From Candidatus Mesolinea sp. (GTDB lineage: Bacteria > Chloroflexota > Anaerolineae > Anaerolineales > Anaerolineaceae), in the NCBI GenBank assembly GCA_003445715.1, contig DMCS01000107.1, forward strand, positions 11,260 through 33,768: a stretch of DNA of 22,509 bases, written 5' to 3'. Below are positions 1 to 7,506 of the stretch, piece after piece. The translations under genes were made by a program, and so were the position numbers. A model generated the notes under the pieces. The model did not search any database. It saw only the letters and a program-made list of their open reading frames with translations, and was not told the DNA's origin. Numbering within the stretch: position 1 is the stretch's first letter; every line of letters begins with the position of its first letter.

Positions 1-103
1 GCAGCCCTAAAAAGGGCACTGCCAATGCAGGCTCGCCATAGACAACCGCATGTTCCCCCAATAGGATGAGCTTTGCGCAGGCGCTAGAAGATATAACTGG
101 CAT
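1..103 (-). CDS. mvk: Mevalonate kinase, N-terminal fragment (cut by window edge)
   Basis: Reading the minus strand from the ATG at 103-101 gives 34 codons running off the left edge. Residues 11-23 read KLILLGEHAVVYG, followed by EPALAVP, which is the characteristic N-terminal strand-loop of mevalonate kinases in the GHMP kinase family. The family phosphorylates mevalonate with ATP in isoprenoid biosynthesis in the cytosol. The start is supported by a GAGGG Shine-Dalgarno sequence 5 bases upstream that overlaps the stop codon of the UbiA-family gene; only 7 bases separate the two genes, so they are probably co-transcribed. The catalytic and ATP-binding loops lie outside the window. Another GHMP kinase, such as phosphomevalonate kinase, is possible but the GEHAVVYG segment fits mevalonate kinase best. 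Confidence 0.82.
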   Translation of the reverse strand, partial: MPVISSSACAKLILLGEHAVVYGEPALAVPFLGL

Positions 104-110
104 TAATCCC

Positions 111-980
111 TCAATAGATAAAATAAATAATCACAACAACAGCAAGTGCCCATAGAAGCACTACCAATTTTAGTGGGCGGTCTCTAAGCAGTGCTTCTTC
201 AGGGGCTGCTGCCAGGTTACTATTTTCAATAAGATACATATAGCGGAAAAGGCCATAGAGTACTAAAGGAATGGTCAGCATCATGGCGTAGGTATTAACT
301 GTTGGATGGCCGAAGAAAGTGTATAAACAGTAGGTGATGAGGGTGGCACATAAGACAATGTTAAGATAATCTTTAAGCAGTGGGATGGAGTAGCCTGCTA
401 AAACATTACGATGCTCACTGGCATGGGCTGCTAACATTTTCAGCTCGGAGAGGCGTTTGCCAAATCCTAAGAATATCGCAAGCAAGGTAGTGATGAGGAA
501 CAACCATGGCGAGAAATAATTAACTGTAATCACGACCACGCCGGCAATCACGCGCAAAACAAACCCCAGCGCAATAATCATCACATCTAGAATCAAGATC
601 TTTTTGAGCCATTTCGAATAAGCCAAAATGAGCAAGGTGTAAGCTAAGCACACCCATCCAAATTCAACGGAGAGCAAAAATGCCGCTGGAAAAGCAATCA
701 GCGCTAAAATAACTGCCAAAAGAATTGCATGCTGAACGCTTAGGCGGCCAGAAGCTATTGGACGGTTTTTTTTCTGTGGGTGCAGGCGATCCACATTGAT
801 ATCCAATAAATCATTGAGGGTATAAGTCAGTCCAGAAACGAGGCAGAAAATCAGCGTGGCAAGCAGCACACGCAAGAAGGGCTGCAGGTTAAAAAGCTGT
901 CCATCAAAGATCAAACCGGCAAAAATGACCAAGTTTTTTACCCATTGTTTGGGGCGCAAAGTTTCGAGGATGGCTTGCAT
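111..980 (-). CDS. UbiA-family prenyltransferase, decaprenyl-phosphate phosphoribosyltransferase-like
   Basis: A 289-residue polytopic membrane protein of the UbiA superfamily. It opens with LRPKQWVKN, typical of the branch containing mycobacterial Rv3806c, which transfers 5-phosphoribose from PRPP to decaprenyl phosphate. The first aspartate-rich motif is N56-D57-x2-D60-x3-D64, followed by HPQKKNRPIASG (67-78). The second conserved region is YSxWLKK (121-127) with D132, followed by GFVLRVIAG (139-147). About eight to nine hydrophobic segments are visible. The reading frame extends upstream to 1178, but that part overlaps tlyA and lacks family similarity, so the ATG at 980 is chosen. The ribosome site there is weak and an extended -10 element lies directly upstream. 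It precedes mevalonate kinase in the same operon. The phosphoribosyl activity is inferred from the subfamily; another polyprenyl acceptor or donor is possible. Confidence 0.85.
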   Translation of the reverse strand: MQAILETLRPKQWVKNLVIFAGLIFDGQLFNLQPFLRVLLATLIFCLVSGLTYTLNDLLDINVDRLHPQKKNRPIASGRLSVQHAILLAVILALIAFPAAFLLSVEFGWVCLAYTLLILAYSKWLKKILILDVMIIALGFVLRVIAGVVVITVNYFSPWLFLITTLLAIFLGFGKRLSELKMLAAHASEHRNVLAGYSIPLLKDYLNIVLCATLITYCLYTFFGHPTVNTYAMMLTIPLVLYGLFRYMYLIENSNLAAAPEEALLRDRPLKLVVLLWALAVVVIIYFIY

Positions 981-987
981 GCAGGAT

Positions 988-996
988 ATATTATCA
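988..996 (-). promoter_or_regulatory. Candidate extended -10 promoter for the UbiA-mevalonate kinase operon
   Basis: On the minus strand the sequence reads TGATAATAT, a TGn motif joined to a TAATAT -10 hexamer. Only 7 bases separate it from the ATG at 980, so the predicted transcript would start at or within a base or two of the start codon. No convincing -35 hexamer lies 16-18 bases upstream. The spacer is AT-rich, so a chance match is possible. Confidence 0.35.
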
Positions 997-1039
997 TTAA
1001 TTGCAAACTTTCTGTGAGGAGAGGGTTTCAAAAACCGAT

Positions 1040-1045
1040 TAGAAT
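1040..1045 (+). promoter_or_regulatory. Candidate -10 element for tlyA
   Basis: TAGAAT lies in the divergent spacer with 6 bases between it and the tlyA ATG at 1052, which would give a leaderless message. No good -35 element is visible, and there is no Shine-Dalgarno sequence before tlyA either, which fits leaderless initiation. This rests on one hexamer only. Confidence 0.3.
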
Positions 1046-1051
1046 AGAACC

Positions 1052-1846
1052 ATGAAAAAAGTAAGGTTAGACCAACATTTGGTGAACTTGGGCTTGGTTG
1101 AAAATCGCAGTCGCGCCCAGCGAGCCATCGAGGAAGGTTTGATAAAGGTTGATGGCGTTGTGATGTGCAAAGCATCACATCTGGTCACTCCAGATTGTAA
1201 TATCGCCATTATCGCCAGACCAGAGTTTGTTTCACGGGCTGGTTTAAAGCTCAAAGCAGCCTTAGAACAGTTCAAGTTAAGCCCACTGAATAAAACTTGT
1301 GCCGATGTGGGTGCTTCAACTGGCGGGTTTACCGATTGCTTACTTCAGAACGGAGCCCGCAAGGTTTATGCCATTGATGTTGGAGAAGGGGAGTTGCACG
1401 AATCCTTGCGGAATAATCCTTTGGTTGTGGTGATGGAGCATACAAATGCTCGGCAGCTTAAAAGCCTGCCTGAACCAGTTGATTTCGTTACAATTGATGT
1501 CTCATTTATTTCTTTGGATTTTATCCTTCCGGTGGTGCTGAATTGGTTTGAAGGCAAACCCGGAGAGGTGGTGGCTCTGGTCAAGCCGCAATTTGAAGCT
1601 GGACGGGAAATCGTGAAGCGAACACGCGGCGTCATTCGCGATAGTGCTGTGCATGCCCAGGTTTTAGAGCAGGTGATGACTTTAGCTCAGGAACTTGGGT
1701 ATAGCTTAGCAGGGCTCATCCGCTCTCCGCTCACAGGTTCAGATGGTAACACTGAGTTTTTACTTGCGCTGCGCGTAGCTAGCGATGCGCAACAAATATC
1801 CATTCCCGAGGCGATCTCTCAGGTGATTTTGCAGGAAAATGATTAG
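1052..1846 (+). CDS. tlyA: TlyA-family rRNA 2'-O-methyltransferase (hemolysin A family)
   Basis: A 264-residue protein with the standard TlyA layout. An N-terminal S4 RNA-binding domain (about residues 3-58) is followed by SRAGLKL (61-67) and an FtsJ/RrmJ-like methyltransferase domain. SAM-binding motif I is DVGASTGGFT (85-94), then TIDVS with D149, LVKPQFE with K178, and GNTEF with E235, consistent with the K-D-K-E tetrad of FtsJ-like 2'-O-methyltransferases. The family methylates cytidines of 16S and 23S rRNA in actinobacteria and sets capreomycin sensitivity there; the older 'hemolysin' label is historical. Length is typical. It is the first gene of the plus-strand block, 25 bases before lepA. 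No ribosome-binding sequence precedes the ATG. The family is certain; the exact rRNA target is not shown. Confidence 0.93.
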   Translation: MKKVRLDQHLVNLGLVENRSRAQRAIEEGLIKVDGVVMCKASHLVTPDCNIAIIARPEFVSRAGLKLKAALEQFKLSPLNKTCADVGASTGGFTDCLLQNGARKVYAIDVGEGELHESLRNNPLVVVMEHTNARQLKSLPEPVDFVTIDVSFISLDFILPVVLNWFEGKPGEVVALVKPQFEAGREIVKRTRGVIRDSAVHAQVLEQVMTLAQELGYSLAGLIRSPLTGSDGNTEFLLALRVASDAQQISIPEAISQVILQEND

Positions 1847-1871
1847 GAGGAGCGCAAGTCACTGAGGCTTC

Positions 1872-3665
1872 ATGGAAAACATCCGTAATTTTTGCATTAT
1901 TGCCCACGTGGATCACGGCAAATCTACCTTAGCAGACCGCATGCTGCAATTGACCGGTACCATCTCAGCGCGTGAGATGACCGAGCAGGTGCTGGATGAT
2001 ATGGAATTAGAGCGTGAGAAAGGCGTCACGATCAAAGCCTCAGCAGTGCGCATGGTTTATCATGCCAAGGACGAGCAGGATTATGAGTTCAATCTGATCG
2101 ACACACCTGGGCATGTGGACTTTAATTACGAGGTCAGTCGAGCACTTTATGCTTGTGAAGGCGCGGTATTAGTCGTGGATGCGACTCAAGGCATTGAGGC
2201 GCAAACTTTAGCTAACCTCTATTTAGCCTTAGATGCTAATCTTGTTATTATCCCTGTGATTAATAAAATAGACCTACCCAGCGCACAAGTGGAAGAGGTT
2301 ACAAAAGACTTGGTCAACCTATTGGGCGTAGCTGAAGAGGAAATCATTCCCATTAGCGCCAAAACGGGGCAGAACGTAGACCTGGTCCTCGAAGCGATAG
2401 CCCAGAAGATCCCGCCGCCATCTCGTGATATCGATAAGCCCATGCGCGCGCTCATTTTTGACTCTCACTATGACCCTTATAAAGGTGTGATTGCTTATGT
2501 GCGCATGTTTGATGGCAAACTTTCGCCGGATGACCGCATTATGATGATGGCAAACGGCATCCGAACACAGCCAGTGGAAATCGGCGTTTTTTCCCCTGAT
2601 TTACGTCCGATAGACAAATTGGAAGCCGGTGATGTGGGTTACATCGCTACGGGGCTAAAAACTGTCTCTGAATGCCGCGTGGGGGATACCATTACTCATG
2701 CAGTGAAGCCAGCAACCGAAGCCCTGCCGGGTTACCGCAAAGCCAAGCCTATGGTGTTTGCCGGGGTTTACCCCACCGAAGGAGAAGATTACGCCAACCT
2801 CAAAGATGCCTTAGAAAAGCTGCAGTTGAATGATGCTTCGCTAAGCTTTGAACCCGAATCGAGCGAGGCACTCAACTTTGGGTTTCGCTGCGGATTTTTA
2901 GGCTTGTTTCACATGGAGATTATTCAGGAACGGCTGGAGCGTGAATATAACTTAGATGTCGTCTTTACAGCCCCTTCGGTTGAATACCAAGTGCTCTTGA
3001 CCAATGGGGATGTAATCCTCATTGATTCTCCTGCCGATCTCCCCGATGAGAGCCGCATTGTCGAAATCCGTGAACCTTGGCTAACGCTCAACATCTTCAC
3101 ACCCTCAGAGTATTACGGCGTGGTGATGGATTTGGTCAAGCGTAAGCGCGGCATTTACATCAGCGAAGAGTATCCATCTGCCAATCGGGTGCAGCTCAAT
3201 TTTGAAATTCCGCTCTCTGAAGTCATTGTTGACTTTTTCGATCTGCTCAAGTCTGGGACCCGCGGCTATGCCTCGATGGACTATCAATTCTTAGAATATC
3301 GCGCGGGTGACCTGGTCAAACTGGAGATTCTGATTAATGGAGAAAAGGTGGATGCACTGACTGCCATTGTGCACAAGAGTGACGCCTATCATAAAGGCCA
3401 AGCGCTGGTCAGCAAACTCAAAGAGCTTATCCCGCAGCAGCTTTTTAATATCCCGATTCAGGCTTACGCGCAAGGCAAGGTAATTTCCCGTGCCAACGTC
3501 AAAGCATTGCGTAAGGACGTCTTGGCTAAGTGTTATGGTGGTGATATCACGCGCAAAAAGAAGCTGCTTGAAAAACAAAAACGAGGCAAAAAACGCATGA
3601 AAATGGTTGGCAGTGTCGAGATTCCCCAAGAAGCTTTCATGGCGATGCTAAGGTTAGAGGATTAA
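1872..3665 (+). CDS. lepA: Elongation factor 4 / back-translocating GTPase LepA
   Basis: A full-length 597-residue translational GTPase. G1 is AHVDHGKST (11-19), the switch region is ELEREKGVTI (45-54), G3 is DTPGH (77-81) and G4 is NKID (131-134). The C-terminal LepA-specific tail includes CYGGDITRKKKLLEKQKRGK near residue 560, diagnostic for EF4 over EF-G. It acts on the cytosolic 70S ribosome during initiation, elongation stress or assembly. The start at 1872 matches the family's usual MxNIRNF beginning, and an in-frame TGA at 1863 excludes extension. A strong AGGAGG at 1845-1850 is 21 bases away, too far for standard spacing; a weaker GAGG at 1864-1867 is nearer. Its stop codon overlaps the next ATG by one base, so the housekeeping gene is translationally linked to the membrane and glycan genes that follow. 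Confidence 0.97.
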   Translation: MENIRNFCIIAHVDHGKSTLADRMLQLTGTISAREMTEQVLDDMELEREKGVTIKASAVRMVYHAKDEQDYEFNLIDTPGHVDFNYEVSRALYACEGAVLVVDATQGIEAQTLANLYLALDANLVIIPVINKIDLPSAQVEEVTKDLVNLLGVAEEEIIPISAKTGQNVDLVLEAIAQKIPPPSRDIDKPMRALIFDSHYDPYKGVIAYVRMFDGKLSPDDRIMMMANGIRTQPVEIGVFSPDLRPIDKLEAGDVGYIATGLKTVSECRVGDTITHAVKPATEALPGYRKAKPMVFAGVYPTEGEDYANLKDALEKLQLNDASLSFEPESSEALNFGFRCGFLGLFHMEIIQERLEREYNLDVVFTAPSVEYQVLLTNGDVILIDSPADLPDESRIVEIREPWLTLNIFTPSEYYGVVMDLVKRKRGIYISEEYPSANRVQLNFEIPLSEVIVDFFDLLKSGTRGYASMDYQFLEYRAGDLVKLEILINGEKVDALTAIVHKSDAYHKGQALVSKLKELIPQQLFNIPIQAYAQGKVISRANVKALRKDVLAKCYGGDITRKKKLLEKQKRGKKRMKMVGSVEIPQEAFMAMLRLED

Positions 3666-4693
3666 TGCAACACGAGGTTAAAAAAGCTGATCTTTCCAGT
3701 GTTTTACGCTGGCTGCTACCAGTGGTGATTACAGCAGCCGCGATTTACTTTCTCAGTCAACAGGTTGATTTCAATCAGGTCGGGGCTGCTTTCCGCCGCG
3801 TGGACGCCACCACCATTCTAGGCGTGGCAGGACTGTTCCTCTTGAGCCTTGTGCTGCGCGTAATTTGCTGGTTTTTCTTACTGGAAGGGAAATTTAGCTA
3901 CGGAGAAGCTTTCTTTGGAATCAATGCCGGCTATCTGCTTAATAATGTTTTGCCGTTTAAGTTGGGTGAATTTGGACGGGCGGCTTTACTGGCTGGAAAG
4001 GGCAAGACTAAAGCTGGTTTTATGGAAGTACTCGCCAGCATCATCACCGAGCGTACGCTGGATTTCTTTTTAGCCGCAACCTACTTCTTGTTGATGCTCC
4101 CGAGGGTGGTGAGCGCGCGCTCGATGCAAATGTTAGCAAGTGTTGTCTTGGCGCTCACTGTATTATTGTTTATCGTAGCAGGCTTGGCGGCGCGCAATTT
4201 AACCAAGATCAATACTAAATTCGCAGCACGCTGGGCAGATAAACCGCGCTTACTGCGCTGGCTGCCGAGAATTAACGGTTTTTTAGCTGGCTTTCAGATT
4301 CTGCTCGATCCGCTGAAATTTCTGTATGCGCTTTTACTGCTTGCAGCCAGCTGGATATGCTCGATGGGATCCGTTGTACTGTTACAGCGGGCGCTCTTGC
4401 CGGCCAGCCAAGATTGGTGGTCCGTTTTCATTGTTGCTGGCGGGTCTTTTGCCAACGCCTTGCCCGCTGCTCCAGCTAACTTGGGGGTATACGAGGCAGC
4501 CAACGTGGCGCTCTATGGCTTGCTGGGAGTAGAGCAATCTTCAGCGCTGGCCATCGCGCTCATTCTGCATGCGGTGCAATTTATCGGGACCAGCCTGCTC
4601 GGAATGTTAGGTATTTTCATTCTTGGCGAAAGCTTTGGCAGCTTGGCGAGTAAGGCCACCCATTGGCGCAAGCAGCATGGAGATGCTGCATGA
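3665..4693 (+). CDS. UPF0104 / lysylphosphatidylglycerol-synthase-type transmembrane protein
   Basis: A 342-residue integral membrane protein with about eight hydrophobic segments and no soluble catalytic domain. It carries the family hallmark N-x2-L-P-x3-GE-x2-R-x3-L in NNVLPFKLGEFGRAALL (93-109), then ITERTLDF (127-134), and a C-terminal YEAANVALYGLLG segment. This matches the LPG_synthase_TM / UPF0104 family, the membrane half of MprF, also found fused to or next to glycosyltransferases, including archaeal AglD. The missing C-terminal aminoacyl-transfer domain argues against a true MprF. The start overlaps the lepA stop (TAATG) with AGAGG 4 bases upstream, and its own stop overlaps the next start (ATGA). 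Lipid or lipid-linked glycan translocation is an inference from family and neighbours. Confidence 0.8.
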   Translation: MQHEVKKADLSSVLRWLLPVVITAAAIYFLSQQVDFNQVGAAFRRVDATTILGVAGLFLLSLVLRVICWFFLLEGKFSYGEAFFGINAGYLLNNVLPFKLGEFGRAALLAGKGKTKAGFMEVLASIITERTLDFFLAATYFLLMLPRVVSARSMQMLASVVLALTVLLFIVAGLAARNLTKINTKFAARWADKPRLLRWLPRINGFLAGFQILLDPLKFLYALLLLAASWICSMGSVVLLQRALLPASQDWWSVFIVAGGSFANALPAAPANLGVYEAANVALYGLLGVEQSSALAIALILHAVQFIGTSLLGMLGIFILGESFGSLASKATHWRKQHGDAA

Positions 4694-5838
4694 AAATCCT
4701 TATGACGGCTACCTACTTTGAGCCGTATAAATCCGGGCTTTCGATTTATGCATTGCGCGTGGCGCAAAGTTTGGTGCAATTGGGGGACGAAGTGGTGGTG
4801 CTGACTTCGCAATTCAGGCCGGACTTAAAGCTCGAGGAGGACATAGATGGCGTGAAGGTTGTGCGATTCCCAGTTTGCCTGCGCATTTCCAAAGGTGTGC
4901 TTATGCGCGGGCTGCATGCAGCTGCCAGGCATTGGGTAGGTTGGGCAGATGTGGTCAACCTGCACTTGCCGCAGTTTGAGTCGCCCAGTTATGTGCGCGA
5001 GTGCCGTCGGCAGAATAAACCACTCGTGGTAACCTACCATTGCGACTTAGAAATGAGCGGCGGCTTACTCAACCGGTTAGCCGGCTGGGGCACACAGCAG
5101 CGCCAAACCACGGTCTTGCGCCAGGCGGATTTGATTGTACAGAATTCACTGGATTACGCTGAACATTCCCCTTGGCTCAAACCTCATCTCGGGAAGGTGC
5201 GCGAGGTCGCCACTCCTATTGATTGGGTGCGGACTACGGCGGAAGAGATTCAAGCTTTTAGAGCGAAATATAATTTCGAGCCGGACGAGCGCATTTTGGG
5301 GCTGGCTGGCAGAGTGGCGGCAGAAAAGGGCTATGAATACCTCATCGCAGCGCTGCCTGAAGTGCTTTCGGTCTATCCGCAAACGCGCGTGGTGCATGCG
5401 GGCACATGGAAGGGCGTTTTGGGCGAGGAAGCTTACCAAGCAAAGATTGAAGCACTGCTTCAACCCTTTGGTGAGCACTGGAAGCCGCTCGGTTTCCTGC
5501 CGGATGATGAATTCCGCGCCTTTTTCGGGGCGTGCGATGCGCTTATTTTCTCCAGCCTGAACCGCACCGAATCCTTTGGTATCGTGCAAATCGAGGCTAT
5601 GCTGCAAGGCACGCCCGTGATTGCCTCGAATCTACCTGGTGTGCGCCAGCCCGTACGGCACACAGGCATGGGGAGACTTGTGCCCTTACGCAACGCCAAA
5701 GCCTTAGCCCAAGCCATCATTGCCACATTAGATGAGGGCAAGGTAAGTTTACCTGGTGCAGAGGAATATCTGAGAAGGTTTGCTAAGCAAGAAGTAGCCC
5801 GTACCTATCAAGCGCTCTTTGAAGAGGTGTTGCGCTGA
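4690..5838 (+). CDS. Glycosyltransferase family 4 protein (GT-B fold)
   Basis: A 382-residue GT-B glycosyltransferase. The N-terminal acceptor half begins MKILMTATYFEPYKSG, with a glycine-containing loop and HVGWADVVNLHLP-like strand segments. The C-terminal donor half carries GRVAAEKGYEYLI (207-219), the usual GT4 start of the nucleotide-sugar domain, and the E-x7-E motif ESFGIVQIE (294-302). Such enzymes transfer a sugar from an NDP-sugar with retention, at the cytosolic face of the membrane, often onto lipid-linked glycans. The frame opens earlier (4663), but the ATG at 4690 is chosen for its GGAG 7 bases upstream, the family-standard MKIL start and the 4-base ATGA overlap with the preceding gene. 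Donor and acceptor cannot be read; a mannosyl- or glucosyltransferase is plausible. Confidence 0.9.
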   Translation: MKILMTATYFEPYKSGLSIYALRVAQSLVQLGDEVVVLTSQFRPDLKLEEDIDGVKVVRFPVCLRISKGVLMRGLHAAARHWVGWADVVNLHLPQFESPSYVRECRRQNKPLVVTYHCDLEMSGGLLNRLAGWGTQQRQTTVLRQADLIVQNSLDYAEHSPWLKPHLGKVREVATPIDWVRTTAEEIQAFRAKYNFEPDERILGLAGRVAAEKGYEYLIAALPEVLSVYPQTRVVHAGTWKGVLGEEAYQAKIEALLQPFGEHWKPLGFLPDDEFRAFFGACDALIFSSLNRTESFGIVQIEAMLQGTPVIASNLPGVRQPVRHTGMGRLVPLRNAKALAQAIIATLDEGKVSLPGAEEYLRRFAKQEVARTYQALFEEVLR

Positions 5839-6644
5839 TGAGACAGCTTTCTGCAAACGAGCTGGATGAGATTTGCTGGAAGCATATTTCCAGCTTGCCA
5901 TATTTCCGCGGGATGTTACGCGCTGTGGAGCACAGCCTGTATGCACGCTTCGATATCCCTGGCCCAATTTTGGATATCGGTGCTGGCGATGGGCATTTTG
6001 CAGGGGCTTATCTTACCGGTCAGCAATGCCTTGGCGTGGACCCCTGGTGGCAGCCGCTGCAGGAAGCTGCCAGCCGCAAGGTTTACACGCTGCTCGTGCA
6101 AGCGGATGGTTCTGCCTTGCCACTGTCCGAACGGAGTTTTGCTTATGCCATAAGCAACAGCGTGCTTGAGCATATCCCCCACGTCCAGCAAGTGTTGAAT
6201 GAAGTCGGGAGGGCGATGGCGCCAGGTGGTATGTTTTACTTTGCCGTACCCAATCAGCGCTTCCGTACGGACTTGTGGGGCATGCAAATATTAAACGCGC
6301 TCAAGTTGCATGGCTTGGCAAGCCGCTATGAGCGCTTTTTCAACCGTATCGCAAGGCATGTCAACCTCGATCCGCCGGAAGTCTGGCTGGAGCGCCTGAG
6401 GGCAGCCGGCTTTTCGCGTGTGGAATATTGGCATTACTTCCCCAAATGGGCTCTGCAGATGCTCGAGCGCGGGCATGCGGCTGGTTTGCCCAATCTACTT
6501 TGGAAGAAAACTCTGGGCAAATGGGTGCTTTTCCCTGCGCGCAGCAACCCTTTCTTGCACTATCGTAAAATCCGCAAGCTCTTGGATGATCCCTTATGCG
6601 AGGATGGTACATGTACTTTTTACGCTGCTCGGAGAGATGCATGA
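5838..6644 (+). CDS. Class I SAM-dependent methyltransferase (Methyltransf_11 type)
   Basis: A 268-residue protein with a Rossmann SAM-binding domain: motif I is ILDIGAGDG (44-52), an acidic residue follows in GVDPW (66-70), motif II/III is FAYAISNSVLEHIPHV (about 101-116) and the post-motif is APGGMFYFAVPN (128-139). The C-terminal ~120 residues are less conserved and probably bind the acceptor. The start overlaps the upstream stop (TGATG), with GAGGTG 8 bases before it. Its place between a GT4 enzyme and an FkbM methyltransferase suggests it modifies a sugar or lipid intermediate of the same glycan, but the acceptor is unknown; quinone or fatty acid methylation cannot be excluded. Confidence 0.86.
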   Translation: MRQLSANELDEICWKHISSLPYFRGMLRAVEHSLYARFDIPGPILDIGAGDGHFAGAYLTGQQCLGVDPWWQPLQEAASRKVYTLLVQADGSALPLSERSFAYAISNSVLEHIPHVQQVLNEVGRAMAPGGMFYFAVPNQRFRTDLWGMQILNALKLHGLASRYERFFNRIARHVNLDPPEVWLERLRAAGFSRVEYWHYFPKWALQMLERGHAAGLPNLLWKKTLGKWVLFPARSNPFLHYRKIRKLLDDPLCEDGTCTFYAARRDA

Positions 6645-7438
6645 GTGCCTGGCACAAGTGGAGCTACTATGCCTGGTCCGTGCTAGAGATGGCGGCTGGG
6701 TTCCGCAGCTGGGGACTGCTGCTAACCGCCTTCCTTGGAAAACAGCGCAAGATGCAAGGAACCCTGCGCTTTTGGCGCCAGCCAACTCAGCTACGTGTGC
6801 GCGGGGCGATGGATATTTGGTCGGTCAAAGAGACATTTCTTGATCAGTTTTATACGCGCTACGGTACATCGATTGAACCCGATTGGGTGATCGTCGATAT
6901 CGGCGCCGCCATTGGTGAATTTACCGTTTATGCTGTCCAGAAAGCTCCCGCCGGCGAAGTCTTTGCCTACGAGCCCAACCCGGAGTCTTTTGCTCTCCTG
7001 CAGGAGAACATCATGCTCAATAAGCTGAGCAATGTTGAAGCGTCTTGTGTTGGCGTGTGGGATCAGGCTGGCAGCATGCAGCTGGACTTGGTGAACAGCG
7101 AGCCGCTTCAAGGCAAGACCGTCTTTCAGAACCAGGAAGAGACGAGCAAAGCAGAGATCCCGGTCATCACCTTCGATCAGCTCGTACAGGACTCGGTGAA
7201 TACCATGATCGACCTGCTCAAGCTGGATTGCGAAGGTGCTGAGTACGCCATCCTGATAGGAGCGAGCGCTGAGAGCCTTGCACGTGTGCAGCGGATTGTG
7301 ATGGAATATCACGACCTGGATGTTGAGCACGAGCACTCCAGCTTGGTGCGCTTTTTGGAGAGCAGTGGATTCAGAGTGCAGCTTCATGCCAATCCGGTAC
7401 ATGCCGAGATTGGTTACCTTTACGCTTGGAGAGAATAA
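6641..7438 (+). CDS. FkbM family methyltransferase
   Basis: A 265-residue SAM-dependent O-methyltransferase of the FkbM family. SAM motif I is VDIGAAIGEFT (85-95), the ribose-binding strand is AYEPNPESF (109-117), and LLKLDCEGAEYAIL near residue 200 is the FkbM signature containing the D-x-E-G-x-E motif. An N-terminal ~75-residue extension with a hydrophobic stretch may attach it to the membrane. The open frame begins at 6596, but the ATG at 6641 has GGAGA 5 bases upstream and a 4-base ATGA overlap with the preceding stop, so it is chosen. FkbM proteins often 2-O-methylate sugars in surface glycans and polyketides; the glycan role here follows from its neighbours. It is the last gene of this tightly overlapping unit; a 68-base gap follows. 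Confidence 0.9.
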   Translation: MSAWHKWSYYAWSVLEMAAGFRSWGLLLTAFLGKQRKMQGTLRFWRQPTQLRVRGAMDIWSVKETFLDQFYTRYGTSIEPDWVIVDIGAAIGEFTVYAVQKAPAGEVFAYEPNPESFALLQENIMLNKLSNVEASCVGVWDQAGSMQLDLVNSEPLQGKTVFQNQEETSKAEIPVITFDQLVQDSVNTMIDLLKLDCEGAEYAILIGASAESLARVQRIVMEYHDLDVEHEHSSLVRFLESSGFRVQLHANPVHAEIGYLYAWRE

Positions 7439-7471
7439 GAGCTGCCCTTCTCAGTTTTAGGAAAGGCGCGC

Positions 7472-7477
7472 TAAAAT
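7472..7477 (+). promoter_or_regulatory. Candidate -10 element before the GT39/DUF2298 unit
   Basis: TAAAAT occurs in the 68-base gap after the FkbM gene, 29 bases before the GTG and 35 before the ATG of the next gene. No clear -35 hexamer is seen and no strong terminator stem precedes it, so read-through from the upstream unit is equally likely. Confidence 0.25.
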
Positions 7478-7506
7478 TCACGCAGTTTTGAGCCTGTCGG
7501 AAACGA

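Noticed and set aside
981..1178. N-terminal extension of the UbiA-family frame up to an ATG at 1178
   Set aside because: The 66 extra residues overlap tlyA on the opposite strand, show no family similarity, and the family's usual start LRPKQW begins just after the ATG at 980.
3665..4693. Calling the UPF0104 protein MprF (lysyl-phosphatidylglycerol synthase)
   Set aside because: It has only the membrane part; the soluble aminoacyl-transfer domain is absent.
5146..5607. Open frames of 140-150 codons on both strands inside the GT4 gene
   Set aside because: They overlap a clearly recognisable GT4 coding region, have no recognisable domain, and are rich in Arg, Cys and His as expected of out-of-frame translation.
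6791..7402. 203-codon minus-strand frame opposite the FkbM gene
   Set aside because: It is long but lies antisense to an intact FkbM domain, has no recognisable motif and no promoter or ribosome site; treated as a shadow.
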